This document shows positions 40,205 through 54,200 of a stretch of DNA of 64,000 bases, one piece after another. A model generated the notes under the pieces. The model was not told the origin of the DNA, searched no databases, and saw nothing but the letters and a program-made list of their open reading frames with translations. Source of the DNA: Effrenium voratum (Eukaryota > Sar > Dinophyceae > Suessiales > Symbiodiniaceae). The position numbers and the translations under genes are program-made. Where the stretch lies: the NCBI GenBank assembly GCA_963377175.1, contig CAUJNA010003324.1:360950-424949 (forward strand), written 5' to 3'. How positions within the stretch are numbered: position 1 is the first letter of the stretch; each line of letters starts with the position of its first letter.

Positions 40205-42222
40205 CCAGGATGGCCTACGGGTCAGCACCGCCGCTGGGCGCTGCCCTGGCTCCACGCTCACATCTGCCATAGCTCCACGGCCAAGTGGCAGCTGCGCTGC
40301 CACCTTCTCCACGAGCTCGGCGCTCTGCTCCTCCGCAAGAGCCCTCGTTTGTCGCTCGCCTCAATTGTAATGACAACGACAGCTCCCAAATTGGGCCCAT
40401 CAGAAGCCTGGATCCTTTGCCACCATAGTTGCCAAGGTTGTGTTTGTAAATGATGAGTCAAGCTGCCAGTTTGCAAAGCGCAATGGCTCAAAAGGGCAAC
40501 TTAGTAGTGAAGTGTACGGCTTTAAACGACTACACGCGACCCTTACTCTCAAGCACCTCCTCTTGACAACATGGTCGGGCATGATGTTGTTTCTTCTTAG
40601 TGTGGTTTCCTGGTCTTCCTATTTCAAAGCATGGGCAATAATCAAAATGTTGGAAGTGAGGCGCAACACTTACAGACCTGTAACTAAACGATCCCTGTCT
40701 CTTCTCCAATTCCATCTCCTGCGAGATGGCTCCAGCGACCAGGGCCTGGCTGATGGGTGCGGACTCTGCAGCGCTTCTCCATAGGGCCTTGGCCTCCTAG
40801 GCAGAATGCATGGCCAAGTGCTCCACAAAGATCAAATCTCCCTATTGTGCCAGCGCACCTTTCTTTGGTCTTATTTGGGGGCAGATCACACAGGTAACTT
40901 GCATCTAATGCTTTCGTCTGACTGCATTCCTTCTGGATGTCGCCGATCTTGATTTGCTGCAAGCAGGATCGCAAGTCAGAGGCGCCGTCCCTGCGGGTCT
41001 TGCCAGTCTGAAGCTCTGCCAGCGCCAACCGCCGCACTAACTCCAGCTCATCACCATTTGTAGGGCCCGAATGCGCGCCTATAGCAGCAGCCACGTCCGT
41101 GGCAAAGGAAGGCAAGTTGTCACAGAAGCCTTGAAAGCACAGTCGCATTCCTGCTTCGGACGACGAGGCAAAAAAGGCACTCTCCCATCGACATCCTGCA
41201 AGCGCTGCACCAAAGAACGGGCTCTCGAGAGCACATTGCAATGAAATCAGCCACATGCGCCCAGCAGCTTTCGACTGTAAGGATGCTTCTTGGATGCATC
41301 TGGCAGGCAGCCATAGCGTAAGGGTTACGATCGGCTCATTGCCCAAAGGCTCAACCAGCTCGTTGAACTGGCCAGACACATAGATGCACCCGGGAACAGC
41401 CCACAAGAACCGCGGAATGGGTGTTTCCAATCGCTCCGTTTTCGGCTCAATGAGGCGTGCCCGGCACGCATCAGACCAGAGAACGCCATTGAAGCCTTTC
41501 TTGCTCTTGATGGATTCCGGTATGTCAGGGTCTGGCATTGCTGGCGACTTCTGAATCTTGTCAGCCCGGGACAGGTAGACATTCAGTGGAGGAGCCAGCC
41601 ACCTCAGTGACAAAGCGAACAGGAAGGCAAACCTGGCACATGTCCAGTTGGATCCTCGAATCGTGTGCCATTATTGTTGCTAATGTTCCACTTGCCTAAA
41701 AGGTGGAGGTGATATGACTTTGCCTAGCAGAAAAAAGAGAGAGAGAGAGAGAGGTAGAGAGAGGTAGAGAGAGGTAGAGAGAGGGAGAGAGAGAGAGGAG
41801 GAGAGAGAGAAGGATAGAGAGAGAGAGAGAAAGAGGGGAGAGAGATATAGAGGAAGGGAGAAAGAGAGAGAGAGAGAGAGGAGGAGAGAGAGAAGGATAG
41901 AGAGAGAGAGAGAGAAAGAGGGGAGAGAGATATAGAGGAAGGGAGAAAGAGAGAGAGAGAGAGGGAAAGAGAGAGAGAGAGAGGGGAGGAGGGAGAGAAG
42001 GGGGGAGAGAGGGAGGGAGAGCGAGAGAGGGAGGGAGAGAAGGAGGAAGACCGGGAGACAGGGAGGGAGAGAGGAGGAGAGAGAGGGAGAGAGAGAAGGA
42101 GAGAGCGGGAGAGAGGGGGAGAGAGCGGGAGAGAGAGGGAGAGAGAGGGAGAGAAAGAGGAGGAGAGAGAGAGGAGAGAGAGAGGGAGAGAAACAGAGAG
42201 AGAGAGAGAGGGAGAGAAAAAG

Positions 42223-42254
<32 letters not shown>

Positions 42255-42264
42255 TAGAGGAAGG

Positions 42265-42296
<32 letters not shown>

Positions 42297-45200
42297 AGGA
42301 GAGAGAGAGAGAGGAGGAGAGAGAGAAGGAGAGAGAGAGGGAGAGAGAGAAGGAGAGAGAGGGAGAGAGAGGGAGAGAGAGGGAGAGGGAAAGAGAGAGA
42401 GAGAGAGAGCGAGAGGCAATGGTGACACGAGGAAAATACATCGATACTTGAGGTTCAAGTAGGCTCCAATTGCCCTGAGTGCCTGGCCAAAGAGCAGGCT
42501 TAATACCGGCTGCCAGCCACTCCTTGCAAAGCCCATGATCTTGCAAAGGCAAGAGACAATGTCTGCCGCTTCGTTTAGGATGGCAGTTAACGGTCTTGCC
42601 TTTTGCCCCTATCTTCTGCACAAGCCAACGGCAAGGGCACACGAAGACTGTTCGTTTAGAAGGCTTCACGCGGACACCAGTCAGTGCTGTTGAATTGATG
42701 ACTGGGAAGCTTGGCAGCCTCTCTGCACCCTAGTTTGCACAACCCGAAGCAAGTTAAGTTACCGCCTTTACGTGAGCAATGACGTATCGTGTCCCTGCCG
42801 TTTATGGATAGGTCATCTCGTTTGTTTGCTCTAGGTGCACATGTGGTGTCGATGCTCCTTCTGCAGTGGCTGCTCCACCTGCAGCTCGCCATAGCGCACC
42901 AAGTCCGCAGACCTGGCCTCACCCTGGGGCGAAGTGCTGAAGAGCGTCAGCCGCGCGCGCTCTGGGACCAGGCCTTGGCTCCGAGTCTCAATTCTGAATC
43001 ACTGAATACACACCGAAGCCGAACGACAATGCCCAAACCTGTTCTTCAACCGCCTTCTGTCCCAACCCAGTCGAGCGGGTCAATCGCCCAACAAGCCTGA
43101 GCCAAATCAGATCAAAATTGATATGAGTCATATGAGTCATATCATATATGTTATATACATACTATTATGATATTATGAGTCCTCCCAGAGTCTGCTTGAG
43201 AGCACAAGGCGCGCTTCAGGACTTTGCTCGCCTCCTCTGCGGCAGCCTCCTGCGCCTCAGCGCTGGTAAAGCGGGCAGCCTTGCTCTGGAGGTCCGCGTT
43301 GGGCGCAGTCTCCAGGCTGCTCCACTCACCTCGGCAACCGAGGCCCGAAGCGGCCATAGGAAGGGTCGAACCGGACAGGGGAGGGCTCTTGGCTGTGCCT
43401 CCAAAATAGGAGCCAGCACCCTGCAAACGCCAAAGGCTATCCTGCTTGAGCCTTTGCAAAGCGTGCAGCTTGCGCTCGAACGATCTAGAATGATGTACAC
43501 CAGCTCTGCAGCCCTGCAAGTAGAAAAATAATAGCCTCCGCCATAATTCTGAATTTGATCTAGGCTTGCAAATGAAGGAGTTCGAAATAAGTCTTCAACT
43601 TCCCTGCAAACACTCTGGATACAGGAAAGCAATCAATCTCTCAGGCGCCAAATTCTTCCAAGATGCCAGCAGAGAAAAAGCGACGAGAAGCAAAGACATA
43701 CGCAGCAGGTCGTGGCGCCGTGCGCATGTTCAGCGCGAGCTCGCTGGCTAGTGGTGGCCGCGGCGGGAAGCGCCATGCGATGTCTGCCAAATCTGACACC
43801 TTCGTGTTGCACGGCGCATGTGCTGTGCGCATTGTCCTTCTGAGAACGTCCAAGTGCGGACAATGCGGCAGCCGTATTGATGGTTCTTGAATTTGTGCTA
43901 ATGACTCTCATGCCAAAACCCATAGCACGTTGACGCCTCAAACATGCCTGGCTGTGATGCAAAACAAGGAATCAAACACAAAAGCCTGCCTTTCAGTCTG
44001 AAAAAAACTTTAACGACGGAGACCTGTTCCAAGGGATACAGATTCTGCACATGAGTCCTTTGGGGCCAAGACCGTCCTTGATGTCAGAACGAGCTTCCCG
44101 AAGCTTGGGGAGACCAATGCCCAGACCTGCCTCGTCTGCCGCTTCCCGCAGTGCATCCCGACGGGGACCACCCAGCGCATCCTGGACGTAGCGGCGCCGC
44201 AGCGCCGCAAGGAGCCCAAAGACGGCAGTGACGATGGCACGCCAGTTGCTGAGGCCCTTCCTGCAGTGAGCTGGTTTTCGAGACTTTTTTTCCATGGCCT
44301 TCTCTGTTTTGCGCCTAGAACGCAATTAGCATGTTGGTTTCCAGCCTCAACCAGCCGGACGATGAGCCAGACAAACACTTTGCGGATGTTGCTCATCCTA
44401 TCAAATTGGGCCATTTGGGGATAGGCAGCTGTCAAAGAGGTGCCAAAAATCCGAACGGCTCGAGTCTCAATACTCCCCATCGCTGCCTTTTCGAAGTCCG
44501 TGGGTTTGTCCAGCGCCTTGCGAAAAACAACAAGACCGGCATGCCCTTTGGCATATTTTGGAATATTCTCTGGGCTGTTGCTCAGTTTGTCCTCAACCCC
44601 CCCCGCTCACGATGACTGGGCTGATTGTTTCTCGTGATGTACCCACTGCGCACAGTTGGAGACAGCACCACTATGTCTGACGCGGTCTGCTTCTCCTTAG
44701 GCCAGACCGTCATACCTTCTGTGCCTGCAAAATTATCCGCACCTTCTTCGAGAATGCAGCTTGCGCAGGGCGAGTGCAACCATGTCTTCTCAGTCGCGCT
44801 CTCCCGAATCAAGTCAACCTGGAGCCCAGAGCATCGAAGGCGCGTACGTCGTAAGACGACCCCTAGCGCCAGAAAGAACTCGGCAGTGTGAGCCTGGTTG
44901 AGGTTGAGTGCCTGCCTCTTGTAGATGGGACGCACCCCCCGCAGCGCGGACAAGCCCACTCAAGGCACCACCCCCCACATAGTCATGAATCACGCTTTGC
45001 TGCATAACGTCCCCTAGTCTCCAGGTGTGCCTAGGTTTCCTGTCTCCTTCCGGAAACAGCGATGGCTCTCAGCATCCTGCGGCCGTTCGGGCGTCGAGCG
45101 AGCGAGTCTCTGTTGAGCTTCTTCTCCGTGGGCGCAGCAGTCTCGCCACCACAGCGGGAGAGCATGGCAGGGGCCAGTCGGTTTGCAGCCCGTACCCAAC

Positions 45201-48200
45201 AGCGTGCGAGCTAGCAACGGTGAACTCCTTGGCAGTGATCAGCGCCCGGATCTTTTATCTTCGAAGCTCTGGGCCGCTTATGCCATGCGTCAGCTTCTCC
45301 AGGTTCAGTTTTAACAGGGACTCCATTGCAAATCTTCTCCAGCACTGGACGTGTGAACAATCTGATTTGGAAACAACTTTAGCCATGGATCCTCCTAGAA
45401 TGCGGTGAACTTTGCCAAGCAAATAAATGGATCAGCCCAGTTGCGGGGAGAGCTTGATCTTCAGCTCCCAAATGGCGAAGCCATCGGTGCTGAAGGGTGT
45501 CTGAGCGGAGACCTGCCACAAACCGCAGTTGACACATGAAGTAGGGTGGAACAAATGTTTGTGTGTACCTTTGTGTTTTTTTTTCTCTCTCTCTCTCTCT
45601 CTCCCTCTCTCTCGCTCTCGCTCTTTCTCACAAGCAAACCTTGAAGGTCGCCAAGGCTCTGTGACGCACCAATGCCGCACCAATTAAAGAAAAATTCTGT
45701 CTCCAGCCCATCAGCTGGGGCGCTGACAAGTGACAGACGTGCCAGTGGCCTTAACCTGATGCACCAAACAGCATACTGGCCCAGACGGAACCATTCCGAC
45801 AGAATGATCCACGCACTTTGGCGGCGGGACGCGGCACGCATAGAAAACTAGCCATCGACCTTTGATGAGCAAAATACTCATTGACTCATCTATGCTCAGA
45901 GCCTTCTGGTTCTAGCCAGTTCCTTCTTGGCTAATTCATGTCTTTGAAGTTCAGGCCAAGACATCTCCCACACACAACGGCCAACGATGGCTGCACCTGC
46001 GCCAGCCAGCTCAGCGAGTTGATGATCGTGTCGGTGAGGGACGTGCCAAACCCGGCTTGTAGAGCGCATGAACCACTGAGCTAGCAGCAAATCTAGTCTT
46101 CTCGGCCAAGGACATGTGCTTCCAGTGGGTTCTCTTGATTTCATCGAACCATGCCTCCATAGGGTCGGCTTCTTCCTGGGCTTGCCACGGGCTGCGACAT
46201 ACTGGGCAGGATGGACTCTGTCCAAGATCCTGTGCAGCCTTCATCCAATGCTCACCGCAGTCCAAATGGAAGTACTGCCTGCAGCCGCCCTTCCCGCAGC
46301 AGCGCATCACCGCCTTACCCAAGTTCAAGTCCTCGCAGCAAATGGGGCAAACCACGGTGTCCTCAACGCACACCTGCTGCCAAATCTCTTCGTTGGACAT
46401 CTTGGAGATCTGCATGCGATGTTTGCAGACAAAGGAAATGAGTGCTGCAATCTTCCCAGCTTGCTGCTCGGTTTGAATCAAAAGCTCCGGCCGGCTCCGA
46501 AGGAGCAAGTAGAGGCTGTGATCGTCCAAAAACCGACCTGCTCTGTTTGTGATATCTCGTGCTAGCTCTTCTGCGGACGCCGCGTCCGAACAGCAGGCCA
46601 GCAGGATACCATGCCCAAGGGCAGCTGGGTTGCACAGGATCACAGAGGTTGCACATCTCCAGGCGGCCCACCAAGCACTGGTGCCTTGCAGCACCAAAGC
46701 ATCGGTCTCAGGAATGGTAACGGCCCAACCGTCATACATCAGGTCTTCGGTGCTTGGCAACGTGAGAGGCTGGTGTTTTTTGCACATCGCCGTCGTGCTC
46801 AGGACTTCATACTTGCGACCATGCCAAAAAACGATGGAAAACAATTGTTGGGACACGGCCTTGATTGGCTGCGGCTGCAGCTGCGTGGCTGAGACCGACA
46901 AGTTCTTTGATGAAACGTGCTTTGCATATGCTTAAAATAACTGAGCCAACCTCTGCTTCCCCTGATCTAACCTCTGTTAACAACATTCCGCTCCCCACCT
47001 TCGGCCCAAGATTGTCAGGGACGAAGCCCTGTTGCCGCAGCCACGAGGACAAGGAGCCGGGGCCCTGGTGTGCCACCAGGTGGGACAGGACCACCTGCAA
47101 ACAGGCTCTGAGTGCCCGTGGTACCCGAGCACCCAACAAGCAGCAGATTGGAGCTAAAAGACGTCTGTACTGGGCCCATGCTCGAGTACTGTGAATCTAC
47201 GCTACGAGTTGTCACTGGTCCTGACTTGACTTACGAAGAGAACAAGAGTCTGGTAATGAAGTTTCAACTCATAAGCAAGCAAGCAAGCAACCAAGCAGCC
47301 AAGCAACCCACCCGCCCGCCCACCCACCCACCCACCAACCAAGCACTGTACCTGTAAGACACATATACCAAAGCAGGCCTATAACGTCGGCGGTCCTAGT
47401 GCTCATCATCCGTTGTTGTACACCATTACATATATATATATATGTATATATCCAGAAGGGGGCATGGAGCCTGAACTCCACCATCTGTGCAACGAAAACA
47501 GTCAAACACACCTTGAGTTGTCCAACAAAATAAAATTACACCAGCATAGACCCCAGATAGCAATGATTGCACACCAGCACCTCCAACAGCACCCCCCGAA
47601 GAGCGTCCCAAACAGCACCCGGCCGTCAATCGAGCACCCGCGCCATCACTAGCACCTCCAGCAGCACCCCAAACAGCATCCCAAAACAGCACCTGCAGCA
47701 GCACCCCAAACTGCATGCACCCTGCACCCTGCCGTCAATCTCCCAAAAATGCGCCTGCACCGTCGCCCTAAGAGCGCCCCAAACAGCACCCCCCCAAACA
47801 CCCAGCCGCACCCCAAACAGGATCCCAAAACGCCACCTGCACCAGCACCCCAAGCTGCATGCCCCCTTGCACCCTACCGTCAAGATGCAAAAATGTGCCT
47901 GCACCGTCACCTGCATGCCCGATAGCACCCGGACGTCAATATCGCAAATTGCGCCCGCACCGTCACCAGCACCTCAAACAGCTCCCCAAACAGCATCCCA
48001 AAACACCACCAGCACCAGCACCCCAAACTGCATGCTCCCGTGCACCCTACCGTCAAGATGCAAAAACACCGTCACCCCCAAAACAGCACCTGCACCAGCA
48101 CCCCCAAACTGCATGCCCCCTAGCACCCTACCGTCAATCTTGAAAAGAGCCATCAGCACCTCAAACAGCACCCCAATCCGCAAAAACCAGCACCCCAAAC

Positions 48201-51200
48201 TGCACGCCCCTTAGCACCAGCCCATCAATCTCGCAAATCACTTCCCCCTCTTTATTAGAAGTTAGAACCTCTATAGCTTTCAGCTATCTGGGGAATGACA
48301 ATCGCAGCAAAAAACATTTGAAGGAGAAACGATGGAACAAGTCAAATAAGCCCTTCTACCTGGAATGATATGGGAAGAATGTTTGCATGCTGGCAGCAAG
48401 CAATTGAGGGAAATGCGGCTACATCTTAGGTTACCCTTTGGGCCCTTTGGGCTATCTGAAATAGTCAGCCGAATCCATGCGGCGTTAGCCAGATTGATTG
48501 ATTGGTTGCTCCCGCACAAGCCTGAAATAGGCCGGTTTCCTGAAAGCTAGCCGGCAATGTTGCATTAAATACACTCAACACTCCTAAAGCCAAGCGGCCA
48601 GGGGCTTCGAAGCTCTGAAAGCCACAAGGTCCAAGTCTTGACCAAAAGGAATGCTCCACGTGAAGCTGAGCGCGGGTGTCTCTGGCGTGTCAATGACAAA
48701 GACCGGGAGCCCACCAGCAGCGGGCAATGGATCCGCGCGTGCTGCTTCACCTCACGCGTAGGTCACGGACGGAATCTTTTACCCAGCTGAGAAGGCAACA
48801 AAACAGCGCTCGAAATGTGAAGGCTCAAAGCCGCTCGGATTGGTGGCGGGTAAACTTGGGGTGACATGTGGAAGCCTGCTCCTTTCTGCCTTTAAAATGA
48901 AAGGCGAACTCGTCATGTCATGCAACATGCGGCTTTTCCGGGTTCGCTGCCTGAGAGATGGGGCAGTTGTGCAACCAAAGCGAAATGAAAAAGCGATGTC
49001 TAACTGTGCTTTACAGCACAACGCGAACTGCAGTGTGCATGCCTTGAATCAGACTATAGTTTTGCAAAATTATCATTATTGATTTTGTCGAGTGTGTCTA
49101 CATACTATGGCTGTTTGGCACTGGTAGCACCTACCACTTGATCCTTGAGTATACACTCGCTTTCAGAATCAAACTGAGTGCATCCCTGATGAAGCTCAGA
49201 CCAGTAGAGAATGTTGAGGCCGATGCAATGGTGCCCGAGGGCCGCAGGGCCACAACTGATACCAATGTCATTCAGGCCAAATGCCCACCATATCAAAACG
49301 GTGCATCCGGAAAACCATTTTCCCTCGCAAATAGCTTCCTAAAGCCTTAGAGGACTTCATGGGCGACCCCAACCCCAAGGCCCTTGACGTTGCAAGCAGC
49401 GCTCCAGGGCCGCACTGGGCGCGGCGAGGCCGCCAAAGGCTGCGGCCACCTGGGCACCGACGGAGCTCTGAAGGGCGAACTCCTTTTGACAAAAGAAGCG
49501 AAGCGAAAGCTCCTTCTCCGAAGTCAAAAAATTGGGAAAGCATGGCCATTGAAAGATGTGGCAAATGTCCACCTGCGCCGCCAGCTGCGGCAAGGGCTTC
49601 GCACACACCACGCTGAGAGTGGCCAAGGGCGCGCCCGTGCGGTCGAAAAGCCTAAGGGCAGCCGGCAACGATGAAATGTTATCAGTAGTGTCACGGAATT
49701 CAAGATGCACCGATAGACCAAATTATACCTGGCGTATGCACAACTACGAAACGTTGTGAGGTCCAGCCAACTCTGAAGACTGCCCATTCAATCGCACTTG
49801 CTCGTGTGAGAATTGGCCATAGTGCTCACATCGCTCTATCACAGGGCAGACTTCATGCAACTGTTGTGAGGGCCTTGTGACACCCAACAACTCCTTCCCA
49901 CGCTTCCCAACGCATCCTGGCTCAAATCCCTTAACCCGCGCCCCCCTCCCCCGACCCCAAAAACAAACCACGTACGGCAGGCAGCTCTTTGCTCAATGCT
50001 GCTAATCGCTCCAGGTGCTCTTTCCTCCGACCATGTGGCAGCAAGGTTTTCCTTGGCTGGACGGCAGAGCTTGGCGCTCAGCGAGCCCATCTCAGTTGAC
50101 TTTGTATCGCAGTGTGGCAAGAATTGCAACAGTCCTGCGGTTCAGTGTCGCGCACTGGAAAGCTCTTCGGCTGAAAGCGCCCAAATGAGCTGGCTTGAGG
50201 CAGCGGAGACGCCACGCATCCTTTCTATGTACCAGGCACACACATACTTTAGTCTCAAGGCACATTGATTTTGAACTAAGCAAGTCGGGACGCATGAGCG
50301 AGGAGGTGCGGAGACTGGAAACACTCAAGTCTTACTCTGCGAACTTGGACAGAGACAGCCATAGAGACCGAGCAGCGCTGCGAAGACGTGAATGGCAGGA
50401 AATACGATGGGTGTTTTGCAAAAGCTGGTCCATCAAGGCAACGCAACAACTCAAAAAGTAGTGCCCAACAAAAAATACAAATGATAAGACTTGTGAGGGA
50501 AAAAACATCGATTCTTTAGCTGTCGATCCGCTCGCCGGGCGTCAAGCTGCCAGGCCCAAAGGCCCGCAGCGGGTGCGCGGCCTGGCTGCGGCGCCGCAGC
50601 AACTGCAGGTTCCTCCACCCAAAAGGCGGAAAGCAAAAAACAAAGGAAACATTTCTTGCAAAACATAAACCTCTGGTGGGACTAATCTGTGGCGTTACGG
50701 GTTGATCAGCACAATCTCAAAAATAGTTGCCTTTTTGTGAAGTTCCCATACCATGTTGTTGCTTCACAAATTGTGACAGCTACAAGGATGACCCAATAAC
50801 TCCAGTCTTCTTTGCCAACACCGTGTCTGACATGATGATGCTGACAGCATCCTGCTGGTACACCAGCCACGAACCTTTACGCGCTAGCCGTGCTACATTT
50901 AAGGCAGATAGGCCGTCCTGGTGAGTTCGACAGCATCATGAGGGTGCGATCAGCATCAAGATGATGCAGCCAGCGATGATGACACAGCCACGAATCATCT
51001 TGCGACATTGCAGATTCAGGGAGAGGGAAACAGCGAAAGCCTGAGCACACACCCCTTTTCCTTTAGGGCAAGGTCCGAAGGGCTGTGCTCGAATATTGGT
51101 GTCATTGGTTGACCACTGCTCCCAGCCATGCTACTGGGAAGCAGTGGTCCTGAGCTGGGTCAGCTATCAGCCCCTGCCCCTCCCTGACTGAGCACAGGTC

Positions 51201-54200
51201 CCAGGTCACATGTTTTGGCTTTTCAGAGCTGTGCTTGACCGCTCCCAGCCATGCTACTGGGAAGCCGTAGTCTCCAGCTGGGTCCCCAGCTATCAGCCCC
51301 AACGCACTTGATTCCACAGCAAGGCCGCCGGACTTTTCAGCGATCCACTCTAATGGACTCCAAACTTAGAAACAGCTGAACACACGGATACATGCCCTGA
51401 GATGAAGAGACCATAACTCCTGCCAAGAACTGCTGCCGAACGTGGAAGAGGTGCTCCTTGGCCCATGGGTCAGTGGTCCCTAAGATATCGCGTCGGACTT
51501 GGACTGGACCCAGATAGACGCTCCTTAGGCCCCCTTGTACCCTGTTTGGGGCCGGGGAAAAGGGGCCGGCATCGCAGAGCCAATGAGCATCCCTCAACTG
51601 CTGGTCTCCCGTATGATGTTTTCCACATGCCTCTACCGAGTGTCCTGCTGCACCAACCATTGCAAGGCCGCCTGCTGTTTTTAGTAGGATCGCAATTTTG
51701 AGTAGTATCTGCACCACCTTCGTGCTGTCAGCCCCAAGATCCCTTTGGGTGGCATGGGTCCATTGAGGGAGGGAACAGGCTCTTGCCACAATGGACCTTC
51801 GCACGGGGGCCATTTTGGCTCAAGAGCCAGAGCTAACTTCTTTTTCGGTGCTTTTGTAGCCCCTGGTCCATGCTAGGCCATGCCATTCGCTTGCCAGGTT
51901 GGGCTACGGTGGAGGTGGATACGCCAAGGAACCTCATGTTGTTTCTGGAGGCCATGGCAGGGATGCCACGTTCGTCTGCCATGGAGCACGTGTCCAACTG
52001 GTGTTGCACGTGCCCTATGAGTCCGTCCCAGCTGTGGTCCACGGTGTCCCGCTCCTGGAGGCCCCGTGCACCGATGTTCACTGCCAGCACTGCGCTCAGG
52101 GGCGCACTGTGGACGGTGGCTGGGGTGGTGGTTCCGTTGGAGGGGCGGAGTCTCGGCTTGGAAGCGGGATTGCCGTAGAGGGAGTCGGCCTTCCTTGATG
52201 GAGTCCTTGACGTCGACGACGGATGGTTTCGCGCTGCCACATCTTCGCGGAGTGGGCCAGGTGGCTCCGTGGCCGGCGGGTCTGCAAAAACCCACCATGG
52301 TGCGAGCGTGACCGATGCCGAGCCGCATCCAGCCTTTGGGGTGGCACAGGGATGGTTTGCCCCTATGCCCCCCTGTTCATGGTGCGCCGTCCAGCCCCTT
52401 TGTGGGGAGTGCAAGGATGATTTCCGGCGATGCCAGCAGTGTGCGGCAGTCTGAGGAGGCGATCCGTCTCCGCTGACGCGCTGTTGGGATGAGCCTGTCT
52501 GTAGGGCCCCATCAAAGGTGGCGGCTTTGCCTTCGCGTTCACAGATGTGTCCCAAGCCCAGCAGTTCGGGGAATGGTTGGCTTACAGCTGGCTTCAGGCA
52601 TTCCGAATTCCAGGACTTGGCGCGGGCCTGCTGACGTTTTGCTGGAGCCGCGGCTGCCCAAAAACCCCGCCTTCCCGCTCAGGTGGCTGAGGCCCGGGGG
52701 AGGACCTAGGTGGAGCACCTGGCATAGATCCTGCACGCTGCGCAAGGCTTGCAGCCTTCCATGAGCAGCAGCAGGCGGTGCAGCGGCAAGCCCAGCAAGT
52801 GCACAAAGTCTCGAAGTTCGCAACCGTGGCCCGTGCTGTGATGACGCGGGATGAGCTCACCGTTTTCTTGCAGGACACCAAGAGGCCCTTTTCCGCGTTG
52901 GAAGCTGCAACAGTGGAAGGTTTTGTACACGGACACAAAGCCCTGCTATATTCGTTGAAGTGGCTGCAAAAGAATCTCCTCATCCTATTGTACATGGATG
53001 CGGTGTTGCCCCCAGCCGCGCTGCGACCCAAGCCTGCCATAGGGGACAACTCAAAGCAGGCCCCGGTACTGGAGCCTCTTATGCTGAGCGCGCTTGAGCG
53101 CGCGGTGATGGCTGCCTGCAGAGCAAGGAATCCCGCTTGGGCAGGGCTGCTGGGACACTGGGTGCAGGGTATGGGTTGTCTTAGGATGGCACACATCAAG
53201 CGCTCCTATATCTTGCGAGTCAGTCCCAACTTGTGGTTGGTGAAGACTTTGATGTATCAAGTCACATCTAACCGGAAGCGTCAGAAGGTTGGCGAAAATT
53301 TGCTGACGCGCTGGAGGATGTCCAGGGGTACCTTGCCAGGCTGCACACCTACCTGATAGCGTTGGCCATCGCAGGCGTGCGGGCCGTTCCGGGAAAAGCG
53401 GGAGCCTGCCAAGCTCAAACATGGAACAAAATGCAGCATCGTCGTTATGATGTTGACAGAATCATGGCGCTATATGGCCGGCGACGCGGCATCGAAATGA
53501 CTCCAGCAGCATCATGTACGGTTGGCGCCATCATGATGTTACACCAGCCACGAAACATTACGACGACGTCCTAATGGGTTCAACAACATCATGATTAGGC
53601 GGTCAGCATCATGATGATACCACAACCACAGGTCAGCACCCCCTAGCAGCCGGCCGCCAAGCTCGACAGAATGCGCCCTCAAAGTACCCCGAAACAGCAC
53701 CTGCATCAGCACCTCAAACTGCACCCTGCCGTCACAAGAATGCAGCCACACCCACAAGAATGCAGCCACACCGTCATCAGCGCCTCCAACAGCACCTGCG
53801 CCAGCACCCCACAGCACCACAAAGCAGCACCTGCACCAGCACCCCAAACTGCATGTGTTTCAGCACCTGGCCGTCAATCTCGCAACAATGCGCCCACACC
53901 ACCACTTCAAACAGCACCTGCACCAGCATCCCAAACTGCATGCCCCCTAGCACCTCGCAAAAATGCCCGCACCGCCACCAGCACCTCAAACAGCACCCCA
54001 AACTACATGCCCCCTAGCACCCTGCAGTCAATCTCGCAAATCACTTTCCCCTCAAAAACTTTGAAGTTAGAACCCTCATAGCTTTCAGCTATCTGGGGAA
54101 ATAGAGTGTTCTTTGAACACATTACAACCGAAACGTTATGTCAAGAATGAGCCAGCTGTACGGGTCCACCCATGTAGGGATGGTTGAATATGACTAAGAA

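Noticed and set aside
41680..42669. 329-codon Ser/Leu/Pro-rich ORF
   Set aside because: It is a translation of the GA tract; repeat artefact.
47567..48214. 215-codon Gln/His/Pro/Ser-rich ORF
   Set aside because: Mirrors the CAGCACC array in all frames; no evidence of selection on the protein.
51833..52555. 240-codon minus-strand ORF
   Set aside because: Antisense shadow of the SL-tagged retrocopy. The plus strand has the Cys-pair motif and the SL relic.
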